A stretch of DNA of 64,000 nucleotides, taken from UBA3537 sp038138145 (GTDB lineage: Bacteria; Bacteroidota; Bacteroidia; Flavobacteriales; Flavobacteriaceae). Each line of letters starts with the position of its first letter. Position 1 is the stretch's first letter. A program made the translations under genes and the position numbers. This document shows positions 46,188-56,194 of the stretch, in pieces. The notes under the pieces were generated by a model that saw only the letters and a program-made list of their open reading frames with translations, made no database searches and had not been told where the DNA came from. The stretch covers positions 18,579-82,578 of the forward strand of contig JAYQDD010000007.1 of NCBI GenBank assembly GCA_038138145.1, given 5' to 3'.

Positions 46188-48541
46188 TGGCGAATAAGCA
46201 TGATTTTTAGAACTTTTGTTTCTAGATTGTCTAAATCGGAAATCAAAACAACATAGACACCAGAGGCAACTGTATTGTTGGCTAAGTTTTTACCATTCCA
46301 ATAGGCCGTTCCACCGTCAATTTCTAAATTATATCCTTTGAAGCGTAAATTTGTGTTGGACTGGGCTTCTGCAACTAAATTCCCTGTGACATCTGTAATT
46401 TTAATATTGACATTCTCGCTTAGGTTTTTAATTTTGACTTTATCAATAGTCAAATTAAATCCTGGACGTACTGGATTTGGATATGCAAATGCATCTTCCA
46501 AAGAATCGGAAGGGCTAGAACCCCCAGCTTTGAAAGAAACTAACCCTCTTGAAGTACCAAAATATATGGTGCCATCGTTTTCATTTTGGGCCATAGAGTT
46601 CACACTGTTAGAAGGCAATGGAGAGTTGTCTTTGGTAAAGTGATAAATCGTTTTTTGACCATCAGCACTCAAATAAAACACCCCAGCATCTGCTGTAGAG
46701 ATCCACTTGTTATTTGAACCATCAACGATTATTTCTGTAATAAATTGTAGCTCCAAAAGTTCTTTTGGCAATCCATCTTCCAAAATAATAATAGGTTCTG
46801 TTCTTATAACTTCTTCTGTAAAGAAATTAGCCGTATTGTATAATATTCTAAGCCCTTTGTATGTGCCAATCCAAAGTACATTATTATTGTCTAAGGCAAG
46901 GGCTTTTATATGATTTATAGGCAGATTTGCTGTGTCCTCGCCTGAAAGCTCTTTTAAAGAAGATACTCCTTGACTCAAATCAAGACCTATTAATCCTAAA
47001 GAGTATGAGCCAATAAAAATTCTGTCCTTGTCCACTATAATATCTGAAAATCCTAAATTTTCTTCAGGGTCAGGAATTATTGAGGAAAAATCGAAGGAAG
47101 TCCATTGTCCATTAACATATTTATTCAATGGGTTTTTGACTCTTCCGCTTAGAACCCACAAATTTCCTGAGTAATCAAAAGTGCTGTCCAATGCAAGATT
47201 ATAAAGGCCAACAAATTGTTCTAATGTACTATTGGTGGAATCAAAAAGAGGGCCAATTCCATCTGCGCTAAATTTTATTAATCCGCTAAAATAAGAGCTT
47301 AGATAGTAAATTGAGGGGTCAAAAGGGTCGATGGCTATATGCGACAAGTAGTACGGCTCTTCAACTTGAGCGCTTATGCTATCATAAGAAATATTTTGCC
47401 ATTCATTACTAATGTACCGACTAAGCCCAGAACGTTTTATGCCTCCTGAAAAACCGTAACCGGGTGAATAGCCACCGTGAGTAATCCAGAAGTCTTGCCC
47501 AAATTTTTCAATCGAAAAAATATTATTAATTAACGGCCCATTGGGATGTATTTCCTGAAAAATATCACCACTAGATAAATTTGTTTTTAGCAAACCAAAA
47601 CCAGATTTTCCTGTACTCGAATTATTTTTTGTACCAATATAAATGTGGTTATCAATAACAATTGAGCAGGATAATAATTGGTATTCAGGGGGAAGAGTAA
47701 GTGCGCGAATCAAGTTAAAATTTGTGTCATAAACATGAATCGAATCAACTAAAGTTGATACAAAATATTGGTTAGAAAAATATACATCAACTGGGGAAGA
47801 TGAGTGCATAACAAGTTGTGTTAATGAGTTGTCATTGTTGACTTTAGATGTTATTCTTGTACTTGATGTTACAGTTAGAAAACTGCCGTTTGATGTTAAG
47901 AATGTGAAATTTCCCGCAACACTACTTGACCACTGCTGATAGTCAATTAAATTAGGATTATTTAATGCTGCAGATTTAATGCCTTCGTTATTGCCACAAT
48001 TGGCGTAAATCATCTGATTTTGAATTGCTGTTTGTTTAACAGGAATTTGATTACCAATGCTACCAATATAAAAAGTGTCTCCAAATTCCAATGCTTCTAA
48101 ATCGTAAATTGATATGCCATAATTTGTTGCGATATAGAGGTTGTTTTCATATTCATTAAAATGGTTAATTTGTTTATTTTCTGCAGGGATTGTTGTTTTG
48201 TTGACTATATCAACAACGCTAGATACTTCTTTGGTAATTTCATTGAAAATCTCTATCAAACCATTTTGATATCCGATGATTAGTAATTGATTTTGTGGAC
48301 TATAATGAAATGTTGAAATAATATTCCCTGATAGACCATCAATCGTGCTGATGGTTTCCATTTCTTTAGATTGAATATCATAAGAAAAAACAGCATTTTC
48401 AGCAGAAGCATAGATTTTATTATTCGAGGGTATGATTTCCGAAATATTCAAATACGAGAAATGCCCTTCCCAAGATTGAGTAAAACAGAAGGTCGAGAAA
48501 AAGATTAAAATAACAACTAAATATTTTTTGTAAATCTTCAA
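46184..48541 (-). CDS. porZ: PorZ-like T9SS protein with beta-propellers
   Basis: A 785-residue secreted protein (TTG start at 48541; signal peptide about 1-22, ending CFTQSW). Two seven-bladed propellers (about 25-340 and 345-665; LWIGTYKGLRILYNT, TIYFGTSRGLVSF) are followed by a type IX sorting domain (about 690-785; YPNPVRPGFNLTID and GVYVVLISD). This layout is that of PorZ, which in Porphyromonas helps attach anionic LPS to T9SS cargo. The function here is inferred. Confidence 0.8.
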   Translation of the reverse strand: MKIYKKYLVVILIFFSTFCFTQSWEGHFSYLNISEIIPSNNKIYASAENAVFSYDIQSKEMETISTIDGLSGNIISTFHYSPQNQLLIIGYQNGLIEIFNEITKEVSSVVDIVNKTTIPAENKQINHFNEYENNLYIATNYGISIYDLEALEFGDTFYIGSIGNQIPVKQTAIQNQMIYANCGNNEGIKSAALNNPNLIDYQQWSSSVAGNFTFLTSNGSFLTVTSSTRITSKVNNDNSLTQLVMHSSSPVDVYFSNQYFVSTLVDSIHVYDTNFNLIRALTLPPEYQLLSCSIVIDNHIYIGTKNNSSTGKSGFGLLKTNLSSGDIFQEIHPNGPLINNIFSIEKFGQDFWITHGGYSPGYGFSGGIKRSGLSRYISNEWQNISYDSISAQVEEPYYLSHIAIDPFDPSIYYLSSYFSGLIKFSADGIGPLFDSTNSTLEQFVGLYNLALDSTFDYSGNLWVLSGRVKNPLNKYVNGQWTSFDFSSIIPDPEENLGFSDIIVDKDRIFIGSYSLGLIGLDLSQGVSSLKELSGEDTANLPINHIKALALDNNNVLWIGTYKGLRILYNTANFFTEEVIRTEPIIILEDGLPKELLELQFITEIIVDGSNNKWISTADAGVFYLSADGQKTIYHFTKDNSPLPSNSVNSMAQNENDGTIYFGTSRGLVSFKAGGSSPSDSLEDAFAYPNPVRPGFNLTIDKVKIKNLSENVNIKITDVTGNLVAEAQSNTNLRFKGYNLEIDGGTAYWNGKNLANNTVASGVYVVLISDLDNLETKVLKIMLIRQ

Positions 48542-48552
48542 TGTAATTTTTG

Positions 48553-49602
48553 TTATGGTTTTGTAAAACTAGAATTAAACATTTGTTTGTGCCTTTTTTG
48601 TCGACTTGGGGGTAGAAATGGTAATTCAATATAATTCCAGGACAAAATAGCTAAAACCAACACCAAAATAATGGTAAAAACAAACATTAATAATGGTGAA
48701 TATATTTTAAACAATTCAAGATAAACAAAAACTTGAATTACAGGAAAATGATAGATATAAATTCCATAAGTGAAATCCCCATATTTTCCAAAGTTATTTA
48801 AAAACTTAAAGTTATACGCCAAATAAAACACCATAAATCCATAGGCAATAGGTTTAAAAATTTGAATGCCTAAAACATACTGCTCTAAAATAAACAGCAG
48901 TAAGCTTGGAATTATAATTTGATGTTTCCATTTAAATAAAAAATCGAAATTTCTATAAAATAAAATCCCAACGGCAAAAAAAGCAAAAGCGCCCGGCAAT
49001 TGCTTTGCTATCCTGTAATTATCTTGAGCCATAAAATAATTAAAATAGACTATGGATGCCACATATGTAATGGCAATCAACAGATTAAAACTCATGTATT
49101 TTTTTTTGAAAAGCCAATAAAATATAGGTAAAGAAAGATAAAATGCTTCTTCAATTTTAATGGTCCAAAGTGCGCCATTAACAGCGCAAATGTTCTGAGT
49201 TTCAAAAACGCCAGGCAAACATGGTTCAAAATAGTTTTGAAAAGTGAGATTGGCGATTAGATATCTCCAAAATTGACCGTTTAAAAAGTAGTCTGTAGCT
49301 GATTTAGAAGAAATAAAAAACAAGAAAAAAGCAGAAATTAAGATAATAAAAAAGTATGCTGGAAAAATTCTCTTAATTCTTCTTATGATATAGTCTTTTG
49401 TGGTTAAGCTATTCTCATAACTTTTTGCAATTAAAAAACCGCTTATGATAAAAAATCCATCAATTGCCAATCGAGTATTGAAAAATTTCTTTATTGGTAA
49501 AAAAAATTCAACTGCACTTAATTCAATAAAGTGAGAAATTGCGACTGTAAGCGCAAAAACAATTCTTAAAAAATCAAAGTTGTTTATATTAATTTTTTTC
49601 AA
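48553..49602 (-). CDS. Acyltransferase family 3 membrane protein
   Basis: A 349-residue integral membrane protein with a TTG start at 49602 and about ten helices. The catalytic-type His is in AISHFIELS (about residue 22), followed by RLAIDGFFIISGFLIAKSY, both typical of the Acyl_transf_3/OafA/NodX family. It probably O-acetylates a surface polysaccharide or lipid A sugar. It stands just upstream of porZ with an 11-base gap. Confidence 0.88.
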   Translation of the reverse strand: MKKININNFDFLRIVFALTVAISHFIELSAVEFFLPIKKFFNTRLAIDGFFIISGFLIAKSYENSLTTKDYIIRRIKRIFPAYFFIILISAFFLFFISSKSATDYFLNGQFWRYLIANLTFQNYFEPCLPGVFETQNICAVNGALWTIKIEEAFYLSLPIFYWLFKKKYMSFNLLIAITYVASIVYFNYFMAQDNYRIAKQLPGAFAFFAVGILFYRNFDFLFKWKHQIIIPSLLLFILEQYVLGIQIFKPIAYGFMVFYLAYNFKFLNNFGKYGDFTYGIYIYHFPVIQVFVYLELFKIYSPLLMFVFTIILVLVLAILSWNYIELPFLPPSRQKRHKQMFNSSFTKP

Positions 49603-49702
49603 AAAATAAATTTAAATTAGGTTTAAGGTAAATTAAAAATACAGAGTCCCTTACAAATATATTTATATCTAACGACAAAACAGACCATTATTATATATAA
49701 AC

Positions 49703-49735
49703 AAAAATAGCTCCTACAATGTAGAAGCTATTTTT
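49703..49735 (-). terminator. Terminator after gdhA
   Basis: AAAAATAGCT and AGCTATTTTT form a perfect 10-bp stem with a small inner CTAC/GTAG stem, ending in T-run on the minus strand about 20 bases past the gdhA stop. Symmetrical, so it may also act the other way. Confidence 0.85.
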
Positions 49736-49753
49736 GAACATTTCTTTTTAAAA

Positions 49754-51100
49754 TTATACTATTCCTTGAGCTAGCATAGCGTCGGCTACTTTGACAAAGC
49801 CCGCAATATTGGCTCCTTTAACATAGTCTATATAACCTGTTTTTTCATCTTTACCATACTTAATACATTTGTCATGAATGTTCCCCATGATGTCTTTAAG
49901 TTTGTCATCTACTTCTTTTCGAGTCCAATTGTAGCGCAACGAATTTTGTGTCATTTCTAATCCAGAAGTCGCAACGCCCCCTGCATTAGAAGCTTTCCCA
50001 GGTGCGAATAAAATTTTCGCCTTTTGGAATAAAGCAATGGCCTCTTTAGTCGAAGGCATATTAGCACCTTCACTCACACAAATACATCCATTGTCCAATA
50101 ACATTTTGGCATCATTTTCATTAAGCTCGTTTTGGGTTGCACAGGGCAATGCCATGTCACATGGCTCAGACCACGGCGTTTTTTTAGGAAAAAACTTTGC
50201 GTTTGGATAAGCATCAATATAAGCACTAATGCGTCCTCGTTTGTTGTTTTTTAAATCCATCACAAAAGCTAATTTCTGCTCATCAATACCATCTTGATCG
50301 AGTATGTATCCCGATGAATCTGAAAGCGTGATGACTTTTCCGCCCAACTGATTTACTTTCTCTGCAGCAAATTGTGCCACATTTCCTGAACCTGAGATTG
50401 TTACCGTTTTTCCTTTTATGTCATCTCCTTTGGTTTCCAACATTTTTTGTGCAAAATAAACAGTTCCATACCCTGTCGCTTCTGGTCTAATGAGTGACCC
50501 TCCCCAAGTCAGTCCTTTTCCAGTTAGAACACCTGTAAATTCATTTTTTAATTTTTTATACATCCCAAACAAAAACCCAATTTCTCGTCCTCCAACGCCA
50601 ATATCGCCAGCAGGAATGTCAGTATTTGGCCCAATATGACGAAATAATTCGCTCATAAAGGCATGGCAAAACCGCATAATTTCGTTGTCGCTTTTCCCTT
50701 TGGGATCAAAATCACTCCCCCCTTTTCCGCCACCCATTGGAAGGGTGGTCAGACTATTTTTAAACACTTGTTCAAAAGCCAAAAATTTTAAAATACTCAT
50801 ATTAACCGAAGGGTGAAAACGAAGACCTCCTTTGTAGGGCCCAATAGCAGAGTTCATTTGTATACGATATCCGCGATTGACTTGTATTTCTCCTGAATCA
50901 TCTACCCAATTGACCCGAAACATTACTGCGCGTTCGGGTTCAACCATCCGCAAAAGAATATTTTTACCATGATAAATATCGTGTTGAACAATGTAGGGAA
51001 TTACTGTTTCTGCAACTTCTTCGACAGCTTGCAAAAACTCAGGCTCCAGACTATTTCTTTGGCGCACCAAATCTAAAAATCCTTCAATTTTGTGTTTCAT
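49754..51100 (-). CDS. gdhA: NADP-specific glutamate dehydrogenase
   Basis: A 448-residue enzyme with the catalytic GGLRFHPSVN, lysine-bearing LPMGGGKGGSDFDPKG and PAGDIGVGGREIGFLFG motifs, and a Rossmann domain (GKTVTISGSGNVAQFAA). It aminates 2-oxoglutarate with NADPH and ammonium. Family-normal length. It is monocistronic with its own AT-rich upstream region and a strong terminator. Confidence 0.95.
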   Translation of the reverse strand: MKHKIEGFLDLVRQRNSLEPEFLQAVEEVAETVIPYIVQHDIYHGKNILLRMVEPERAVMFRVNWVDDSGEIQVNRGYRIQMNSAIGPYKGGLRFHPSVNMSILKFLAFEQVFKNSLTTLPMGGGKGGSDFDPKGKSDNEIMRFCHAFMSELFRHIGPNTDIPAGDIGVGGREIGFLFGMYKKLKNEFTGVLTGKGLTWGGSLIRPEATGYGTVYFAQKMLETKGDDIKGKTVTISGSGNVAQFAAEKVNQLGGKVITLSDSSGYILDQDGIDEQKLAFVMDLKNNKRGRISAYIDAYPNAKFFPKKTPWSEPCDMALPCATQNELNENDAKMLLDNGCICVSEGANMPSTKEAIALFQKAKILFAPGKASNAGGVATSGLEMTQNSLRYNWTRKEVDDKLKDIMGNIHDKCIKYGKDEKTGYIDYVKGANIAGFVKVADAMLAQGIV

Positions 51101-51235
51101 TTAATTTAATTTTAAGGGCATTATTATAATTATTTATAGTACAAATATATAATATCTTAAAAAATAAATTGATATTTTTTTAAATTCGTAATTAACAGCT
51201 ATAATTTAGCGCTAATATTGCGAATTATTCAAAAA

Positions 51236-52378
51236 TTACCCGTTTAGCGCTTGATCTAAGTCGTCAATTAGGTCTTGCTGATCTTCAATACCAACACTCA
51301 GCCTAATTAACGAATCCACAACACCTGTTTTTTCTCGCTCCTCTTTTGGAATACTCGCATGCGTCATGCTTGCTGGATGCCCCGCCAAAGACTCTACGCC
51401 CCCTAAAGACTCTGCAAGTGTAAACACTTTTAGTCGTTCTACAACTTTTATAGCTTCTTGATAATTGTTTCCTTTTGTAGTAAAGGACAACATCCCTCCA
51501 AAATCATGCATCTGCTCCGCAGCAACTCGGTGGTTGGGATGTGTGACTAATCCTGGCCAATACACATGTTCTACTTTTGGATGCTTTTGCAAAAACTCGG
51601 CAACTGCGCGCCCATTTTCACAATGACGTTGCATACGAACATGAAGTGTTTTGATGCCGCGCAACACCAAAAAACTGTCTTGCGGACCACACACAGCACC
51701 ACTTGCATTTTGAATAAAATAAAGCTGATCTGCAAGATTTTTATCTTTAACCACCAACGCGCCCATAACGACATCACTATGCCCACCAAGATATTTTGTG
51801 GCTGAATGCATCACAATATCGGCACCTAAATCCAAAGGTTGTTGAAGATAGGGTGTGGCAAAAGTATTGTCCACAGCCAAAAGTACATCATGCTTTTTGG
51901 CAACAGCAGAGACCGCTTTTATGTCAATAATGTTTAACATTGGATTGGTTGGGGTTTCAACCCAAATGAGTCTTGTTTTTGAGTTTATGTGCTGCTCAAT
52001 TTTATCGGCATTCTCCATCCCAATAAAATGAAATTTAATCTGAAATTTCTCAAAAACTTTTGTAAATAAACGATACGTTCCGCCATACAAATCGTTGGTT
52101 GAAATAACTTCATCGCCAGGATTTAAAAGTTTTATAATCGCGTCAATAGCGGCCAATCCCGAGCCAAATGCCAACCCATAGTCGCCATTTTCTATACTTG
52201 CAAATGATTGTTCTAGAGCATGACGAGTAGGGTTGTGCGTTCGCGAATATTCATATCCTTTGTGCCCCCCAGGTGTCGTTTGTGCGTAAGTAGATGTTTG
52301 ATAGATTGGCGGCATAACTGAGCCGAAAGCTTTATCTGGTGATTGACCACCATGAATGGTTTTTGTGTTAAATTTCAT
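51236..52378 (-). CDS. metB: Cystathionine gamma-synthase-like PLP enzyme
   Basis: A 380-residue Cys/Met-metabolism PLP enzyme. The PLP lysine is in HSATKYLGGHSDVVMG (about residue 196), and SRTHNPTRHALEQ and LGGVESLAGHPASMTH are typical of gamma-synthases and gamma-lyases. It makes cystathionine from O-acyl-homoserine and cysteine or breaks it down; the exact direction cannot be read. Preceded by a dinB-like gene 20 bases away. Confidence 0.85.
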   Translation of the reverse strand: MKFNTKTIHGGQSPDKAFGSVMPPIYQTSTYAQTTPGGHKGYEYSRTHNPTRHALEQSFASIENGDYGLAFGSGLAAIDAIIKLLNPGDEVISTNDLYGGTYRLFTKVFEKFQIKFHFIGMENADKIEQHINSKTRLIWVETPTNPMLNIIDIKAVSAVAKKHDVLLAVDNTFATPYLQQPLDLGADIVMHSATKYLGGHSDVVMGALVVKDKNLADQLYFIQNASGAVCGPQDSFLVLRGIKTLHVRMQRHCENGRAVAEFLQKHPKVEHVYWPGLVTHPNHRVAAEQMHDFGGMLSFTTKGNNYQEAIKVVERLKVFTLAESLGGVESLAGHPASMTHASIPKEEREKTGVVDSLIRLSVGIEDQQDLIDDLDQALNG

Positions 52379-52398
52379 TATTTAAATTATTGGAGTTT

Positions 52399-52860
52399 TT
52401 AGGAGATAATAGAATTTTTCATGGCTAAGATATAGCCCAAATGAATCCCTTCATGAAAATTATTAAATTCAATAGCTTCTTTAACACACGTAAGTGTGCT
52501 ATTTGTTGAAACCGTGTACTGATTATAGGTTTTAAAAATCCCTAAGTCGTAGTCTCTTTGTGTTTGTTCAACAGTCGAAAACAGTAGTGTTTTCAAATGA
52601 TTAACCTCTTGTTGAGTAACATCACGTTCGGTTTTGGTACCTTTTCTGTAAGCGTCTACCAAATTTGTTTCAAGGAGCATCGGAATACCAGATAGTTTGT
52701 ACACTAACAATTGTTGGGTTACAACCACATGAGCAATATTCCAGTATATAGAATTTCGGTATCCTTTAGGCACCTCATTAAGCTGATCTAAAGAAAAATC
52801 GGTTAAAAATTTTAACAGTATTGCTCTGTTTTTCAAGGCAATATCAAAACTACAGTTCAT
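52399..52860 (-). CDS. DinB family protein
   Basis: A 153-residue four-helix protein with the DinB_2 metal-ligand pattern: His in YWNIAHVVVTQQLLVYKLSG (about residue 46) and HEGIHLGYILAMK near the C-terminus (about 137-149). Likely a thiol- or metal-dependent enzyme of bacillithiol S-transferase type, but the substrate is unknown. Co-directional with metB. Confidence 0.75.
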   Translation of the reverse strand: MNCSFDIALKNRAILLKFLTDFSLDQLNEVPKGYRNSIYWNIAHVVVTQQLLVYKLSGIPMLLETNLVDAYRKGTKTERDVTQQEVNHLKTLLFSTVEQTQRDYDLGIFKTYNQYTVSTNSTLTCVKEAIEFNNFHEGIHLGYILAMKNSIIS

Positions 52861-52928
52861 AATTAAATTAAATACGTCAAAAATTATTTAAGAAATGATT
52901 TTCTTTGTAAAAGTAATGAAACAATCGC

Positions 52929-53285
52929 ATGAAAAAAATCTATTACCTCAAAACTTGCAATACCTGTCAGCGTATCATTAAATCATTAGAACTTCCCGAA
53001 GATTTTAAGCGAAAAGATCTCAAAGAACATCCTTTGTCTTTAGCGGATTTAGACCACCTAAAGTCTTTGGCTGGAAGTTATGAAGCTCTATTTAGTCGAC
53101 GCGCAAAACGTTATAAAGAAATGGGGTTGAAAAATGAATCTTTGGAGGAACGTGATTACAAACGTTACATCCTTGATTATTATACATTTTTGAAACGTCC
53201 GGTATTGGTAATACAACAACAAATTTTTATTGGGAATAGCCCAAAAACTATTGCAGCCGCAAAACTAGCCCTTGCACATGAATAG
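52929..53285 (+). CDS. ArsC/Spx family thioredoxin-fold protein
   Basis: A 118-residue protein with an N-terminal KTCNTCQRIIKSLE motif (CxxC at about 10-13) and KRPVLVIQQQIFIGN near the C-terminus. It has the ArsC/YffB fold. Whether it reduces arsenate is doubtful because no ars genes are nearby, and the CxxC is more like the Spx/glutaredoxin-like subgroup. It overlaps the EamA transporter gene by eight bases. Confidence 0.8.
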   Translation: MKKIYYLKTCNTCQRIIKSLELPEDFKRKDLKEHPLSLADLDHLKSLAGSYEALFSRRAKRYKEMGLKNESLEERDYKRYILDYYTFLKRPVLVIQQQIFIGNSPKTIAAAKLALAHE

Positions 53286-54156
53286 CCGAAACTCTGCCCT
53301 TATTGCCCTCATTTTGGTGCAATTATTTTACGGTGTCACCTTTACTTTTGCCAACGATGTGATTGTTGGTGGACACATTATGCCCTTTGGATTTATTCTT
53401 TTGAGAGTTACGTGTGCTGCTGTTCTGTTTTGGTTATTTGGCTTAGTCGTTCCTAGTAAAAAAATTGATCGTAAAGATTTTCCAAAACTAATTGCTGCTG
53501 CTCTTTTTGGAGTCGCTTTAAATATGTTGGCCTTTTTTAAAGGGCTTCAATACACCACCCCCATCAACGGCTCTGTGATAATGATTACTGTGCCCATCAT
53601 AGTGCTTATTTTGTCTGCAATCATATTGAAAGAACGCATTACAGGACCAAAAGTGTTTGGGGTTGGGTTAGGGCTCTCGGGGGCTTTAGTACTGAGTTTA
53701 TATGGCCAATCTTCATCCAATGGAGAAGATATTTTGTTGGGCAATTTTTTGGTTTTTATCAATGCTGCATCCTACAGTTATTATCTGATTTTAATAAAAA
53801 AACTAACCGCCAAATATCACCCCTATGATTTTATCAAATGGTTGTTTTTGTTTGGCTCTATCATGGTTTTACCATTTGGGTACAACGAACTCAGCGTTGT
53901 GGAATGGGGGAGTTTTCCTGCTTACATTTGGTTTTCAATAGGGTTCGTGATTGTATTTGCGACTTTTGGCACTTATCTGCTAAACCCAATGGCGCTTAGG
54001 ACTCTAAAAGCTACAACAGTCAGTACATTCTTGTATCTTCAACCTATTTTTGCTGGGCTTTTTGCCATTATTATGGGAAGCGATCACTTAGACTTGGTTA
54101 AAGGTTTGGCGACATTGTTAATTTTTATTGGTGTATATTTAGTCACCAAAAAATAA
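53278..54156 (+). CDS. EamA/DMT family transporter
   Basis: About 292 residues from the ATG at 53278, ten membrane helices in two EamA repeats. Motifs include NGSVIMITVPIIVLILSAI and SVVEWG, with VSTFLYLQPIFAGLFA in the second repeat. Family members export amino acids or metabolites; the substrate is unknown. It overlaps the ArsC-like stop and is followed by an acyltransferase-like gene. Confidence 0.87.
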   Translation: MNSRNSALIALILVQLFYGVTFTFANDVIVGGHIMPFGFILLRVTCAAVLFWLFGLVVPSKKIDRKDFPKLIAAALFGVALNMLAFFKGLQYTTPINGSVIMITVPIIVLILSAIILKERITGPKVFGVGLGLSGALVLSLYGQSSSNGEDILLGNFLVFINAASYSYYLILIKKLTAKYHPYDFIKWLFLFGSIMVLPFGYNELSVVEWGSFPAYIWFSIGFVIVFATFGTYLLNPMALRTLKATTVSTFLYLQPIFAGLFAIIMGSDHLDLVKGLATLLIFIGVYLVTKK

Positions 54157-54161
54157 TCTTT

Positions 54162-55289
54162 TTGAAGACATCATTTCATTTATCAATAGAAGAGTTAGAC
54201 GACGAGTTTTTGGAGGTAATCAACCCCGGCGATAGCGTCTATTTTTCACGTGCCTTCCTTCACGCATTTGAGGTTTCGAATACTCAAGTGGATATGCGTT
54301 ATGTCTGTATTTCTGATAAAGGTACACCACAAGCACTGGCTATAGTGCAAATTATTGAATTGAATGTTGATGTGATCTTGAAAAACATTAAAGTATCTCC
54401 TTTTTTTAGAAAAATATTAACGCTGTTTTTTTGTAATGATCATATCAAAATCATGTTTTGTGGTAACGTTTTTTTAAGTGGAGAACACGGTATAAGTTTT
54501 GCTCAAAACAGCAACAGACAAAAAATAACTGGCCATATTGGTCATGCATTAAATACTATAGCGAAAACGGTTCGTCCTTTACATGCTATTTTTATTAAAG
54601 ATTTTGAAGCCTCAGCATTAGTATATACCGGTTCTTTCGAACATTTTGGATTTACAAACATCAAGGTAGAACCTAATATGTTGATTGCGCTAAAGCCCAA
54701 TTGGGCAACTTTTGAGGATTATAAAGCGGCACTAAAATCCAAATATCGTATAAAAGCCAACAAAGCAGATGACAAAAGCAACCCTCTAGAATTGCGTAAT
54801 TTTTCAAGAGAGGATATTGAACTCTATAAAGATGAGCTTCAAAACTTATATCAAAACACAATTGATAATGCCAACTTCAACGCACAAGTTTTAGACTTGA
54901 ATACTTACATTGAGCTAAAAAATACGTACAAAGACGATTTCATTGTACAAGGGTATTTTTTAGATCAAAAAATTGTGGGCTTCTTGTCGGCTCTCCACAA
55001 CAATAATCATCTGGATGCTCATTTTATAGGACTTGATTATACCCTAAACAAAACCTATGCTATTTATCCTAGAATCCTTAACGATTATATCCGGTTGGGA
55101 TTAGAAAAAGGAGTTACCACCATCAACTTGGGGCGTACGGCTTCAGAAATAAAATCGACTGTTGGTGCTACCCCTTTGGAATTGAGTTGCTACATCAAGC
55201 ACAAAAACAAATTTATCAACTTCTTAATACGTCCTTTTTTCAAAAGAATCCAAATCAAAAGCTTCAAACAGCATAGTCCGTTCAAATAG
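54162..55289 (+). CDS. GNAT/FemAB-like acyltransferase
   Basis: A 375-residue cytosolic protein with TTG start (KTSFHLSIEELDDEF follows). The C-terminal half (about 190-375) has the FemAB/BioF2-like acetyltransferase pattern: AALKSKYRIKANKA, GFLSALHNNNHLDAHF, and INLGRTASEIKSTVGATP. Family members transfer an acyl or amino acid group. It is five bases after the EamA transporter. Substrate unknown. Confidence 0.7.
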   Translation: MKTSFHLSIEELDDEFLEVINPGDSVYFSRAFLHAFEVSNTQVDMRYVCISDKGTPQALAIVQIIELNVDVILKNIKVSPFFRKILTLFFCNDHIKIMFCGNVFLSGEHGISFAQNSNRQKITGHIGHALNTIAKTVRPLHAIFIKDFEASALVYTGSFEHFGFTNIKVEPNMLIALKPNWATFEDYKAALKSKYRIKANKADDKSNPLELRNFSREDIELYKDELQNLYQNTIDNANFNAQVLDLNTYIELKNTYKDDFIVQGYFLDQKIVGFLSALHNNNHLDAHFIGLDYTLNKTYAIYPRILNDYIRLGLEKGVTTINLGRTASEIKSTVGATPLELSCYIKHKNKFINFLIRPFFKRIQIKSFKQHSPFK

Positions 55290-55303
55290 TGCCTGCTTTT
55301 CTG

Positions 55304-55311
55304 TATCTTTG
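55304..55311 (+). promoter_or_regulatory. Promoter -7 element before yicC
   Basis: TATCTTTG fits TAnnTTTG 23 bases before the yicC ATG, the start of a yicC-gmk-nadD-dus operon. Confidence 0.5.
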
Positions 55312-55334
55312 AGCCATAAATTTAATTACAAAGC

Positions 55335-56192
55335 ATGATACACTCCATGACTGGATATGGTAAATCTGTATTGGAATTACCTGCAAAGACCATCCGCTTA
55401 GAAATAAGATCACTGAATAGCAAGTCTTTGGATTTGAATGTGCGTATGCCATCTATGTATCGGGCAAAAGAGCTTGAACTTCGCAAATGCATTGGAGCCA
55501 GATTGGGGCGAGGTAAAATTGATTTTTCATTATATATTGAATTTGATAAAGGTGAGGCACCAGCTAAAATCAATTCGGAAGTGGTAAAAAGTTATATGGA
55601 ACAACTCCAAAATATTTCACCTTCTTCATCTGTTGAATTACTCAAAATGGCTGTTCGTATGCCCGATGCGGTAAGTACAGATCGTGAAGATATCGACCCA
55701 GATGAATGGGCAATGATTTCGAATGAAGTGGGTGTTGTTTTGGGTCGAATTCAGGACTACCGAAAAGATGAAGGTATTGCTCTTGAAAAAGATTTTTCTA
55801 TACGTATTACCAATATTGATAAGCTTTTGAATAGCGTGATTGATATGGATGCTGAACGCATCGAACATGTTCGAGAACGCCTCGAAAAAGGAATTTCCGA
55901 TTTAAAAGAAAAAATAGATCAAAATCGGTTTGAACAAGAGCTTATTTATTACATTGAAAAATTAGATATAACAGAAGAAAAAACACGTTTAAAGAATCAT
56001 TTAGAGTATTTTATAAAAACACTTAATTCTGCTGATTCTAATGGAAAAAAACTTGGTTTTATCAGTCAAGAAATCGGTCGAGAAATCAATACTATTGGTT
56101 CTAAGGCAAACTTTGCGCCAATGCAAAAACTCGTCGTACAAATGAAAGACGAACTCGAAAAAATAAAAGAACAACTGCTCAACGTCCTGTAA
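55335..56192 (+). CDS. YicC family protein
   Basis: A 285-residue protein: MIHSMTGYGKSVLEL at the start, the VRMPDAVS region in the middle, and EINTIGSKAN near the end, all characteristic of YicC. In E. coli YicC is linked to RNA degradation by RNase/PNPase. It is followed two bases later by gmk, the usual bacterial neighbour. Confidence 0.93.
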   Translation: MIHSMTGYGKSVLELPAKTIRLEIRSLNSKSLDLNVRMPSMYRAKELELRKCIGARLGRGKIDFSLYIEFDKGEAPAKINSEVVKSYMEQLQNISPSSSVELLKMAVRMPDAVSTDREDIDPDEWAMISNEVGVVLGRIQDYRKDEGIALEKDFSIRITNIDKLLNSVIDMDAERIEHVRERLEKGISDLKEKIDQNRFEQELIYYIEKLDITEEKTRLKNHLEYFIKTLNSADSNGKKLGFISQEIGREINTIGSKANFAPMQKLVVQMKDELEKIKEQLLNVL

Positions 56193-56194
56193 TT

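Noticed and set aside
52929..53285. Arsenate reductase proper
   Set aside because: The family fold fits, but a CxxC at the active site and the absence of any ars genes make arsenic detoxification unsupported.
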